From Caenorhabditis elegans (taxonomy: Eukaryota > Nematoda > Chromadorea > Rhabditida > Rhabditidae), in the NCBI RefSeq assembly GCF_000002985.6, contig NC_003283.11, positions 7,874,001 through 7,938,000 of the forward strand: 64,000 bases of DNA, written 5' to 3'. A model generated the notes under the pieces. The model was given only the letters and a program-made list of their open reading frames with translations, was not told the origin of the DNA and did no database searches. How positions within the stretch are numbered: position 1 is the stretch's first letter; every line of letters begins with the position of its first letter. Position numbers and translations under genes: made by a program. Below are positions 45,901 through 56,474 of this stretch, one piece after another.

Positions 45901-48900
45901 TGGGAAAAGTCTGGAATGTTCCAAAACTTTCTAGAAAAATTGGGAAATGTCTGGAATGTTCCAGAACATTCTAGAAAAATTGGGAAAAGTCTGGAATGTT
46001 CCAAAACTTTCTAGAAAAATTGGGAAAATTCTGAAATGTTCCAGAACTTTCTAGAAAAATTGGGAAAAGTCTGGAATGTTCCAGAACTTTCTAGAAAAAT
46101 TGGGAAAAGTCTGGAATGTTCCAGAACTTTCTAGAAAAATTAGGAAAAGTCTGGAATGTTCCAGAACATTCTAGAAAAATTGGGAAAAGTCTGGAATGTT
46201 CCAGAACTTTCTAGAAAAATTAGGAAATGTCTGGAATGTTCCAGAACTTTCTAGAAAAATTAGGAAAAGTCTGGAATGTTCCAGAACATTCTAGAAAAGT
46301 TGGGAAAAGTCTGGAATGTTCCAGAACTTTCTAGAAAAATTGGGAAAAGTCTGGAATGTTCCAAAACTTTCTAGAAAAATTGGGAAAAGTCTGGAATGTT
46401 CCAAAACTTTCTAGAAAAATTGGGAAAATTCTGAAATGTTCCAGAACTTTCTAGAAAAATTGGGAAATTTTTGGAATGTTCCAATACTTTCTAGAAAAAT
46501 TGGGAAAAGTCTGGAATGTTCCAGAACTTTCTAGAAAAATTGGGAAATTTTTGGAATGTTCCAAAACTTTCTAGAAAAATTGGGAAAAGTCTGGAATGTT
46601 CCAGAACTTTCTAGAAAAATTGGGAAAAGTCTGGAATGTTCCAAAACTTTCTAGAAAAATTGGGAAAAGTCTGGAATGTTCCAGAACTTTCTAGAAAAAT
46701 TGGGAAAAGTCTGGAATGTTCCAGAACTTTCTAGAAAAATTAGGAAAAGTCTGGAATGTTCCAGAACATTCTAGAAAAATTGGGAAAAGTCTGGAATGTT
46801 CCAGAACTTTCTAGAAAAATTAGGAAATGTCTGGAATGTTCCAGAACTTTCTAGAAAAATTGGGAAAAGTCTGGAATGTTCCAGAACTTTCTAGAAAAAT
46901 TAGGAAAAGTCTGGAATGTTCCAGAACATTCTAGAAAAATTGGGAAAAGTCTGGAATGTTCCAGAACTTTCTAGAAAAATTGGGAAAAGTCTGGAATGTT
47001 CCAAAACTTTTTAGAAAAATTGGGAAAAGTCTGGAATGTTCCAGAACTTTCTAGAAAAATCGAGAAAATTCTGGAATGTTCCAGAACTTTCTAGAAAAAT
47101 TGGGAAAAGTCTGGAATGTTCCAGAACTTTCTAGAAAAATTGGGAAAAGTCTGGAATGTTCCAGAACTTTCTAGAAAAATTGGGAAATTTTTGGAATGTT
47201 CCAGAACTTTTTAGAAAAATCGAGAAAATTCTGGAATGTTCCAGAACTTTCTAGAAAAATTGGGAAAAGTCTGGAATGTTCCAGAACTTTCTAGAAAAAT
47301 TGGGAAATTTTTGGAATGTTCCAAAACTTTCTAGAAAAATTGGGAAAAGTCTGGAATGTTCCAGAACTTTCTAGAAAAATTGGGAAAAGTCTGGAATGTT
47401 CCAAAACTTTCTAGAAAAATTAGGAAAAGTCTGGAATGTTCCAGAACATTCTAGAAAAATTGGGAAAAGTCTGGAATGTTCCAGAACTTTCTAGAAAAAT
47501 TAGGAAAAGTCTGGAATGTTTCAGAACATTCTAGAAAAATTGGGAAAAGTCTGGAATGTTCCAAAACTTTCTAGAAAAATTAGGAAAAGTCTGGAATGTT
47601 TCAGAACATTCTAGAAAAATTGGGAAAAGTCTGGAATGTTCCAAAACTTTCTAGAAAAATTGGGAAAAGTCTGGAATGTTCCAAAACTTTCTAGAAAAAT
47701 TGGGAAAATTCTGAAATGTTCCAGAAATTTCTAGAAAAATCGAGAAAATTCTGGAATGTTCCAGAACTTTCTAAAAAAATCGAGAAAATTCTGGAATGTT
47801 CCAGAACTTTCTAGAAAAATTGGGAAAAGTCTGGAATGTTCCAGAACTTTCTAGAAAAATTGGGAAAAGCCTGGAATGTTCCAGAACTTTCTAGAAAAAT
47901 TAGGAAAAGTCTGGAATGTTCCAGAACTTTCTAGAAAAATTAGGAAAAGTCTGGAATGTTCCAGAACATTCTAGAAAAATTGGGAAAAGTCTGGAATGTT
48001 CCAGAACTTTCTAGAAAAATTAGGAAATGTCTGGAATGTTCCAGAACTTTCTAGAAAAATTAGGAAAAGTCTGGAATGTTCCAGAACATTCTAGAAAAAT
48101 TGGGAAAAGTCTGGAATGTTCCAGAACTTTCTAGAAAAATTGGGAAAAGTCTGGAATGTTCCAGAACTTTCTAGAAAAATTGGGAAAAGTCTGGAATGTT
48201 CCAGAACTTTCTAGAAAAATTGGGAAAAGTCTGGAATGTTCCAGAACTTTCTAGAAAAATTGGGAAAAGTCTGGAATGTTCCAGAACTTTCTAGAAAAAT
48301 TGGGAAAAGCCTGGAATGTTCCAGAACTTTCTAGAAAAATTAGGAAAAGTCTGGAATGTTCCAGAACATTCTAGAAAAATTGGGAAAAGTCTGGAATGTT
48401 CCAGAACTTTCTAGAAAAATTAGGAAATGTCTGGAATGTTCCAGAACTTTCTAGAAAAATTAGGAAAAGTCTGGAATGTTCCAGAACATTCTAGAAAAAT
48501 TGGGAAAAGTCTGGAATGTTCCAGAACTTTCTAGAAAAATTGGGAAATGTTTGGAATGTTCCAAAACTTTCTAGAAAAATTGGAAAAAGTCTGGAATGTT
48601 CCAGAACTTTCTAGAAAAATTGGGAAAAGTCTGGAATGTTCCAAAACTTTCTAGAAAAATTGGGAAAATTCTGAAATGTTCCAGAAATTTCTAGAAAAAT
48701 TGGGAAATTTTTGGAATGTTCCAGAACTTTCTAGAAAAATCGAGAAAATTCTGGAATGTTCCAGAACTTTCTAGAAAAATTGGGAAAAGTCTGGAATGTT
48801 CCAGAACTTTCTAGAAAAATTGGGAAAAGTCTGGAATGTTCCAGAACTTTCTAGAAAAATTGGGAAAAGTCTGGAATGTTCCAGAACTTTCTAGAAAAAT

Positions 48901-51019
48901 TAGGAAAAGTCTGGAATGTTCCAGAACATTCTAGAAAAATTGGGAAAAGTCTGGAATGTTCCAAAACTTTCTAGAAAAATTGGGAAAATTCTGAAATGTT
49001 CCAGAACTTTCTAGAAAAATTGGGAAGAGTCTGGAATGTTCCAGAACTTTCTAGAAAAATTGGGAAAAGTCTGGAATGTTCCAGAACTTTCTAGAAAAAT
49101 TAGGAAAAGTCTGGAATGTTCCAGAACATTCTAGAAAAATTGGGAAAAGTCTGGAATGTTCCAGAACTTTCTAGAAAAATTAGGAAATGTCTGGAATGTT
49201 CCAGAACTTTCTAGAAAAATTAGGAAAAGTCTGGAATGTTCCAGAACATTCTAGAAAAGTTGGGAAAAGTCTGGAATGTTCCAGAACTTTCTAGAAAAAT
49301 TGGGAAAAGTCTGGAATGTTCCAAAACTTTCTAGAAAAATTGGGAAAAGTCTGGAATGTTCCAAAACTTTCTAGAAAAATTGGGAAAAGTCTGGAATGTT
49401 CCAAAACTTTCTAGAAAAATTGGGAAAATTCTGAAATGTTCCAAAACTTTCTAGAAAAATTGGGAAAATTCTGAAATGTTCCAGAAATTTCTAGAAAAAT
49501 CGAGAAAATTCTGGAATGTTCCAGAACTTTCTAAAAAAATCGAGAAAATTCTGGAATGTTCCAGAACTTTCTAGAAAAATTGGGAAAAGTCTGGAATGTT
49601 CCAGAACTTTCTAGAAAAATTGGGAAATTTTTGGAATGTTCCAAAACTTTCTAGAAAAATTGGGAAAAGTCTGGAATGTTCCAGAACTTTCTAGAAAAAT
49701 TGGGAAAAGTCTGGAATGTTCCAGAACTTTCTAGAAAAATTAGGAAATGTCTGGAATGTTCCAGAACATTCTAGAAAAATTGGGAAAAGTCTGGAATGTT
49801 CCAAAACTTTCTAGAAAAATTGGGAAAATTCTGAAATGTTCCAGAAATTTCTAGAAAAATCGAGAAAATTTTGGAATGTTCCAGAACTTTCTAAAAAAAT
49901 CGAGATAATTCTGGAATGTTCCAGAACTTTCTAGAAAAATTGGGAAAAGTCTGGAATGTTCCAGAACTTTCTAGAAAAATTGGGAAATTTTTGGAATGTT
50001 CCAGAACTTTTTAGAAAAATCGAGAAAATTCTGGAATGTTCCAGAACTTTCTAGAAAAATTGGGAAAAGTCTGGAATGTTCCAGAACTTTCTAGAAAAAT
50101 TGGGAAATTTTTGGAATGTTCCAAAACTTTCTAGAAAAATTGGGAAAAGTCTGGAATGTTCCAGAACTTTCTAGAAAAATTGGGAAAAGTCTGGAATGTT
50201 CCAAAACTTTCTAGAAAAATTGGGAAAAGTCTGGAATGTTCCAGAAATTTCTAGAAAAATTGGGAAAAGTCTGGAATGTTCCAGAACTTTCTAGAAAAAT
50301 CGAGAAAATTCTGGAATGTTCCAGAACTTTCTAGAAAAATTGGGAAATTTTTGGAATGTTCCAAAACTTTCTAGAAAAATTGGGAAAATTCTGAAATGTT
50401 CCAGAAATTTCTAAAAAAATCGAGAAAATTCTGGAATGTTCCAGAACTTTCTAGAAAAATTGGGAAAAGTCTGGAATGTTCCAGAACTTTCTAGAAAAAT
50501 TGGGAAAAGTTTGGAATGTTCCAAAACTTTCTAGAAAAATTGGGAAATTTTTGGAATGTTCCAGAACTTTCTAGAAAAATTGGGAAAATTCTGGAATGTT
50601 CCAGAAATTTCTAGAAAAATTGGGAAATTTTTGGAATGTTCCAGAACTTTCTAGAAAAATCGAGAAAAGTCTGGAATGTTCCAGAACTTTCTAGAAAAAT
50701 TGGGAAATTTTTGGAATGTTCCAAAACTTTCTAGAAAAATTGGGAAAAGTCTGGAATGTTCCAGAACTTTCTAGAAAAATTGGGAAAAGTCTGGAATGTT
50801 CCAAAACTTTCTAGAAAAATTGGGAAAAGTCTGGAATGTTCCAGAACTTTCTAGAAAAATTGGGAAAAGTCTGGAATGTTCCAGAACTTTCTAGAAAAAT
50901 TAGGAAAAGTCTGGAATGTTCCAGAACATTCTAGAAAAATTGGGAAAAGTCTGGAATGTTCCAGAACTTTCTAGAAAAATTAGGAAAAGTCTGGAATGTT
51001 CCAGAACATTCTAGAAAAA
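42946..51019 (+). repeat. Giant 40 bp heat-shock-element satellite, about 200 copies
   Basis: The unit is GGGAAAAGTC TGGAATGTTC CAGAACTTTC TAGAAAAATT. It contains five contiguous alternating pentamers gGAAt-gTTCc-aGAAc-tTTCt-aGAAa, the ideal heat-shock factor trimer target in extended form. Common variants change CAGAAC to CAAAAC (loses one pentamer), TTTCTAG to ATTCTAG (keeps TTC), or the spacer to ATCGAGAAAATTC. Over 8 kb only one indel is apparent (an extra A near 45563). Higher-order blocks of several variant units recur. The array ends abruptly inside an SRSX coding exon. Confidence 0.97.
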
Positions 51020-51351
51020 TCATTGAAAACTGTAAAACGTCTTCGGCTTTCTGTATTAATTTTTATCTTCACATGGTTTTTTAGCCAAATTATTTCACTA
51101 CTAATTCTTAAACAATATACTTTTTTGGATTGGGAAACTATTATTTATGTTCACAATGTAAGTGGCTGAGTTAAAATACTTCAATTTGGTAAAATTTACA
51201 GTCGGTTTTCATTTCTCTATCATACAGCAACACGTTTTATGTGACACTGTGGAACAGTAAAGAGTATCGTGAGCAGTTTTATAGCATCTGGTGCCCAAAG
51301 AGAACTAACAAAAACGTATTAACAGCTTTTTATATTAATAATCTGACTTGA
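51017..51351 (+). pseudogene. SRSX chemoreceptor, C-terminal remnant cut by the satellite
   Basis: Exon 51017-51157 encodes the TM6 region (VKRLRLSVLIFIFTWFFSQI), homologous to MKRLKVSIMFFIFTWYIG of the neighbour at 54960. Exon 51202-51351 encodes TM7 and tail (YSNTFYVTLWNSKEYREQF), ending TGA. The intron and donor GTAAGTG match the neighbours' gene structure exactly. The first Lys codon overlaps the last satellite unit; TM1-TM5 are absent upstream for 8 kb and I found them nowhere else in the window. The gene was cut by insertion or expansion of the repeat, or by a deletion at its edge. Confidence 0.88.
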
Positions 51352-51782
51352 TCAAATTCAAAATATCAATACTCCTACTATTTACATTGTGTTTACAAAA
51401 AAAAGTTAACACCAAGGAATAAACTGTAGTCAGGCACTTACGCCAGAAAACTCATACAATGCTTAATTATAACAAAAAAGGAATTTATAATTTTGCAGAT
51501 TCTTGTCATAGTCAGTTAGAAGAAAACTTTCTGACTTTTTCTCGAAGTTATGCGTATTATTATTTTGAACAGGTGTTTGTTTCAATTAACTCAACATTGA
51601 CATTTTCGCAGAACTGTTTTTATCAAGTGGGTGTTTAATATTTAACTGACTGACTTTTGTGTTAAGGTTTTATTAACAGCTTTGTTTTTGAAATAACTGG
51701 AACTCGTTTCCCTGTCTGTTAATTCACCAAATCACTTTCTGTTTTGCTTTTTTTTGACATATTTACTTTTTCACATTTAGTA

Positions 51783-52920
51783 ATGCTCCACGATTGGATT
51801 GAAAGAACTGATCAACTTTTTGTCGCCAGTTTCAAAATCTTATTTTTCGTCTTTGGAACATTTGGAAACTGTTGCTTTATTGCTTTAATATTCAAAAACC
51901 AAAGATTGAGATCAAAATCTTGTAAGTTCTTAGAAAAAATCATTTTTAAATGATAACTTCTTTAAAGCATACCTGCAATGTTTTCAATGCCTTTTCCAAA
52001 TTATTTGCCTTCTGGGGACCATGGTTGATGTTGGATTAGCTTTCCCAGATATTCAGTTGGATAGAACATCCTGTTTTCACGTTATGATTCCATTTATTTT
52101 CTTTGAAGCGGCCCAAGCAGTCATCATTTTAGAGCTAGTTGCTGATGTTTATATAATCGTGAAACTACCAGTTCTCTATAAAAAATGTGATACGTGGATG
52201 TATCTATCAGGTGCTCTAGTGGTTCCTTCAATTGTTGGAGCAATATTTGTGAGCTGGGGATTCACGAATTTGGACTACGAAGAAATCTATTTTTGTAGTC
52301 CAACTTCGTGTAAGTTTAAAACTCGTAAATTTCGCCCTTTTTTAAGCATTTGAGGTTTAGCCCTGCACACCGTGGCAAGTAAAAACTACACACGATGCAT
52401 TGTTCTAACAAACACATTAACCGTTATCATATTTGCCACGTTGATAACAATATTTTATAAGAAAAGCAAGAATAATAATAAAGAATCTACAAAAGTAATG
52501 AAACGTCTTCAATTCTCAGTTGCAGTGTTTCTAGGATCTTGGTATATTACCATTTTCACATATTACGTATGCATCGCCGTTGGTGTGACAGGAGAAGATT
52601 TACACTTTGTAATCAATAATATGGTATGTGACTTTGAAAAAAAAACATCAATTTTATAATTTAATTACGTTTTAGTCATTTTTCACATGTCTTGCATATA
52701 CACAAACGTTTTATATAATAATCTACACATCAAAAGAATATAGAATAGTAAGTTAAAATTCAAATATTTTTTTTGAAACTAAAGAAAAGAAACAACGCAT
52801 AACATCTTAACGTTTAAGGCATTTAAAGAATTGATCGGTGAAAAGCAAAAACAAATGGATATGCTGAACACTCATTCATCACGAGTATCTGCACTTCATG
52901 GACCTACAAGGATCGCCTAA
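51783..52920 (+). CDS. SRSX-family chemoreceptor GPCR, 305 aa
   Basis: Five exons: 51783-51921, 51968-52309, 52361-52623, 52676-52747 and 52819-52920. TM1 has FFVFGTFGNCCFIALI, followed by LRSKS. Exon 2 opens with YLQCFQCLFQIICLLG (TM2), typical of SRSX. TM3 is EAAQAVIILELVADVYIIV, and TM4-ECL2 runs VSWGFTNLDYEEIYFCSP. TM5 is NTLTVIIFATLITIFY, then KVMKRLQFSVAVFLGSWY opens TM6. TM7 is SFFTCLAYTQTFYIIIYTSKEYRI. The tail is hydrophilic. The protein probably sits in sensory neuron cilia; its ligand is unknown. It begins 764 bases after the end of the heat-shock-element array, which could affect its transcription. Confidence 0.9.
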
Positions 52921-53083
52921 ATGAGTAATATGATATATCAATAGTATTGAAATTTCCCACCTTGTGATCTATGTTTTCTACTTTTCAGACTTCAAACTTT
53001 CCCACACACAATGTCTGACAAGACATATACTTTGTACTAATGAGGCGCCGAATTTTAGTTCGCCTCATTCGCCATTACGAAAA

Positions 53084-54451
53084 ATGTACGGCACGCTGGC
53101 CAGAATCAACCAGCTGGTTATTGTGAGCTATAAAATTGTTTACTTATTTTTTGGGGTATTTGGAAACGCATCACTTATTTATCTGATCGCAAGAAGAAAA
53201 AAGCTTCAAACAAAATCATGTAGGTGAAAACATTGAATTTTAAATTCAGTCTATATTTTCAGCGATACTTCAAGCAATTCAATGTTTATGTCATATAATA
53301 TGCCTCATTGGTACTCAAGTTGACACTGTTCTCACTATACTCGGTAAACGTTTCATTCAAGTATTCACTTAAATGATAAGTTTTCAGATATAAAGCTTCC
53401 AAGAAACCAATGTTATACCAAAGTTTCAATTTACACATTTTTCGAAACTGTACAAGCAATGATCATGCTTTTCCTAGTTGTGGATATTTTAGTAATTGTC
53501 AAGTTTCCAAGATTGTAATTTTAAAATATTTATCGTTCAAATTGAATTTCTTAAATTTCAGTTACCATACTTTTTCAACCGAATGGTATATTATTCTCGC
53601 ACTAATTCTTCCAGTGATTTTTGGTATAATATTTTTCATTTGGGGATTCATAGAAACAGATGATGAAATTGTTATATTTTGTAATCCGCCACTTGGTAAA
53701 ATAATTTATGATTGTGAGAAAAATTAATTCAAATTGCTGAAATTCAGGATTGAACATTACTGCAAGCACTTGGTTCTTTAGATATATTCTTTTCCTCAAT
53801 CTCCTTACTCTCATTGTTTTTCTAATTTTGATTAGAATTTTTTATGCTAAAGGTTTGACAAAGCTTTATAACCACCTATACACGTCAATCTTCTAGATCA
53901 AGCAAAACGTGGGGATTCGTGGAAAGTCATGAAACGACTTCAAATATCTGTTGTAATTTTTGTGTGCTCCTGGTTTATAGCACAATCAGCTAACTCTGTG
54001 TTCATCGCATTGGGAATTACAGGAGAGACGTTCAATTTTCTCGTAGCTAATGTGGTAGGTAAAAAAACATTTGAAATAAGCGCGTTTACTGCATTAACTT
54101 GTACCAACTGCATATTGAGCAGATTTTAAAATGAGCAAAACTGGTTTCAAAAAGTAAAAATTCTTTCCAATTTCAAAACGTTTTCCAAAATTCATATTTA
54201 ATGTAGAAACCGAAAAATTATTTCAAGAAAAAACATTAAAAACTTAATAGTTGAAATGTAATATTTTTCAGTCCTTCTTTGTCTTGCTCTCATTCAGTCA
54301 ATCATTTTATGTAATAATCTGGAAATCGAAAGAATATCGTCAACACTTCAAGTCTCTTTGGTGTTTCGGGTCCACTGGATCTCGAGACGTCACGGGGGCT
54401 CATTCTTCAATCAAACCTGGCCCGATTGCAATGATTTCTCGAACTTTTTAG
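53084..54451 (+). CDS. SRSX-family chemoreceptor GPCR, 306 aa
   Basis: Seven exons: 53084-53219, 53263-53343, 53388-53514, 53562-53695, 53748-53852, 53897-54054 and 54272-54451. All are phase-compatible. Landmarks are GVFGNASLIYLI and LQTKS (TM1), LQAIQCLCHIICLIG (TM2), ETVQAMIMLFLVVDILVIV (TM3), FIWGFIETDDEIVIFCNPPL (TM4/ECL2), VMKRLQISVVIFVCSWF (TM6) and SFSQSFYVIIWKSKEYR (TM7). It has more introns than its neighbours, splitting TM2/TM3, TM3/TM4 and TM5. A further in-frame Met at 52964 (upstream) would add about 40 residues without receptor character and is not used. Confidence 0.88.
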
Positions 54452-54959
54452 GTCTTTGACGTATGAAGTTTTTTTTTAACTTTTTATCTTTCTTTTTTTG
54501 CGTTTCTATGCTGATAAATTAGTTCATCAGAGCATAACGACTGTTATGATAGTTTTATCCTTAAAAACTTTTCTTATAGGAAGAATGCCTGTGATTCAAT
54601 ACAACAGAAAGAATGTGCCGATGTCGAGTAATAAAATGTAGGGTTTGTGACCATCTTTGCAGTTTTGCTCATATGATCTTAATCACAAAGACAGCTTAAG
54701 ATAATTCAGTAACAATTCCCTCGAAAACAACTATTGTTCCGCCAATTCCCCTTCCGGAATAAAGATTGAAGATCACATCATGCAGGCCTCCATTCAATTC
54801 GAGACACCCATCATCCTTATAAATACCTAAGTTCTTAGATAATACTTCTGTCACAATACTTCATAATTTTATAAACGAAAGGATACGTGCAATCCGCACC
54901 CACGTTTGTCCGCAATTCTATACAAGGAATCTAATCTGTACTGAGAAAATAACTTCGGT
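54452..54959. promoter_or_regulatory. Spacer between SRSX genes
   Basis: About 500 bases separate the stop of the 306-residue gene from the start of the 314-residue gene. No further exon is visible, so it must hold the 3' end of one gene and the promoter of the next. No specific factor site is claimed. Confidence 0.4.
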
Positions 54960-56337
54960 ATGGCTCTGTCTACTCTTCAGTTAATAAATCAGATTTTCAT
55001 TGCCTCTGAAATTTTATTTTTTAATATTTTTGGACTATTTGGGAACGTCAACTTTATTGTACTTACGGCTACTAAAAACAAGCTGAAGTCGAAGTCATGT
55101 AAGTTTTAATTCGTGAAAAAAAACGCAATGAGAATATTATCGGAATAGTGGGATGCTCCCTAAGCTAGGCTATTCGGCTAATAGAATCTTGTGCCCTGTA
55201 AAAATCAAATTACAGTTGCCAAAAAATTTTTAATTTGTCAGTAACAAAAATATTTTCAAATTTTCACTGTGACTCTGTGAGTTCATATTAGATTTTTTTT
55301 TTTCTTGTAAACTGATTTAATTCGGGTCTGAATAGTGTTTATCAGGTTTTACGTCAGAAAAGTAAAAATACTATACAATGGCCGATATAGAGCAAATCAC
55401 TTCCAATTTATTTCGTTTATTAGTTTCCACATCAACTAAAAGTTTAAGAGAAGTTCTGTAATAGGGAATATATCTGAGAATATTACAGCTTATTTGCAAT
55501 GTGCATTGTGTTTTTCTCACATCATTTGCTTACTCTTTGAGCTTCCAAACGCTGGATTATTGTTCACTGGCATTCAACTGAAACGCAATGAATGCTTCTC
55601 TGCAATTTCAATATATGTTTTCTTCATTTGTGCGCAAGCAGTAATCATCCTGATGATGACAATTGACATATTCGTTATAATTTTCCTGCCAACTTTCTAC
55701 CGAACTATTACCACGTGGAAGTATCTTACTGGAATGCTCACTATCCCAGTTTTCTATTCGTCTGGAATTGTTGCCTGGGGATTTATATTGATGGATGATG
55801 AGATCGTAATGTTCTGTAACCCGCCACTTGCGCTCTATCCCACAGTGTCCCGGTTCTGGACATTTTCTAACGTCGTTATAAATACAATAACGCTGATTTT
55901 GTTTATCAGCTTAATTTTGGTATTTTATTACAAAGGAAAAACACAGAAAAGTGATACCAGGAAAATCATGAAGCGGCTGAAAGTATCAATTATGTTTTTC
56001 ATTTTCACCTGGTATATCGGATTGTTAGCCGCTGATTTGTTTGTCGCTCTTGGTTTCACTGGACCAACTTTAATATTTATGATGAGTAATTTGGTAAGAA
56101 CGTGGTTTATTAGGCAATAACAAGATAATAATTCAGGTTTTCTTCGTACTAATCTCCTATTCTCAGTTTTTCTATATTGTCATTTGGAGATCCCCAGACT
56201 ATCGTAACGCGTTTCTGGAATCGTGGAGCTGTATTCCATGCTGTCGCAAGCTGCACAAGATCTACAAGAAATCTACAAAAGTATCAGCTACAGGACATTC
56301 TCAACAAGTGCATTCAATAGTTTCATCAGCAAATTAA
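54960..56337 (+). CDS. SRSX-family chemoreceptor GPCR, 314 aa
   Basis: Three exons: 54960-55098, 55489-56093 and 56137-56337. The large middle exon carries TM2 to TM6 without interruption: YLQCALCFSHIICLLFELPN, AQAVIILMMTIDIFVIIFLP, VAWGFILMDDEIVMFCNPPL, TITLILFISLILVFYYKGK and KIMKRLKVSIMFFIFTWY. TM7 is VLISYSQFFYIVIWRSPDYR. The tail has KKSTKVSATGHSQQ. A 390-base first intron holds non-coding sequence. A + strand AATAAA lies near 56436. The 3' end converges with the exchanger gene, whose stop is at 56475, so the two 3' UTRs probably overlap. Confidence 0.93.
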
Positions 56338-56474
56338 ATGATTTTATTCAAATCAAGCACACATTTTTCCAGTATTCAAACTTTTTTAAACTCTCTATTG
56401 ATACCCGTAATATTAAACAATTGAGAGTATTGAATAAATATGACATTTTAGAAGTTGATTCGAGTAACGAAAAA

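Larger units (their letters stand above)
41798..51019. mobile_element. Right arm of the mirror-image minisatellite element (Helitron-like, tentative)
   Basis: Reading away from the centre, both arms have the same order: TCATTACTTATATATA, a 110 bp unique segment with TGACGTCAC, the 15 bp array, the 35 bp array and the 40 bp array. The left arm ends at about 38771, the right at 51019 inside an SRSX gene. The 5' TC at the arm end and the minisatellite content resemble non-autonomous Helitrons, but I found no CTRR end with a hairpin and no Rep/helicase frame. Two head-to-head insertions or one inverted duplication both fit. Confidence 0.55.

Noticed and set aside
42946..51019. CRISPR-like array of 40 bp repeats
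   Set aside because: Repeats are directly contiguous without unique spacers, and this is a nematode genome with no cas genes.
52964..53083. Upstream extension of the 306 aa SRSX gene
   Set aside because: It is in frame but unlike receptor N termini of the neighbours, all of which start 10-20 residues before TM1.
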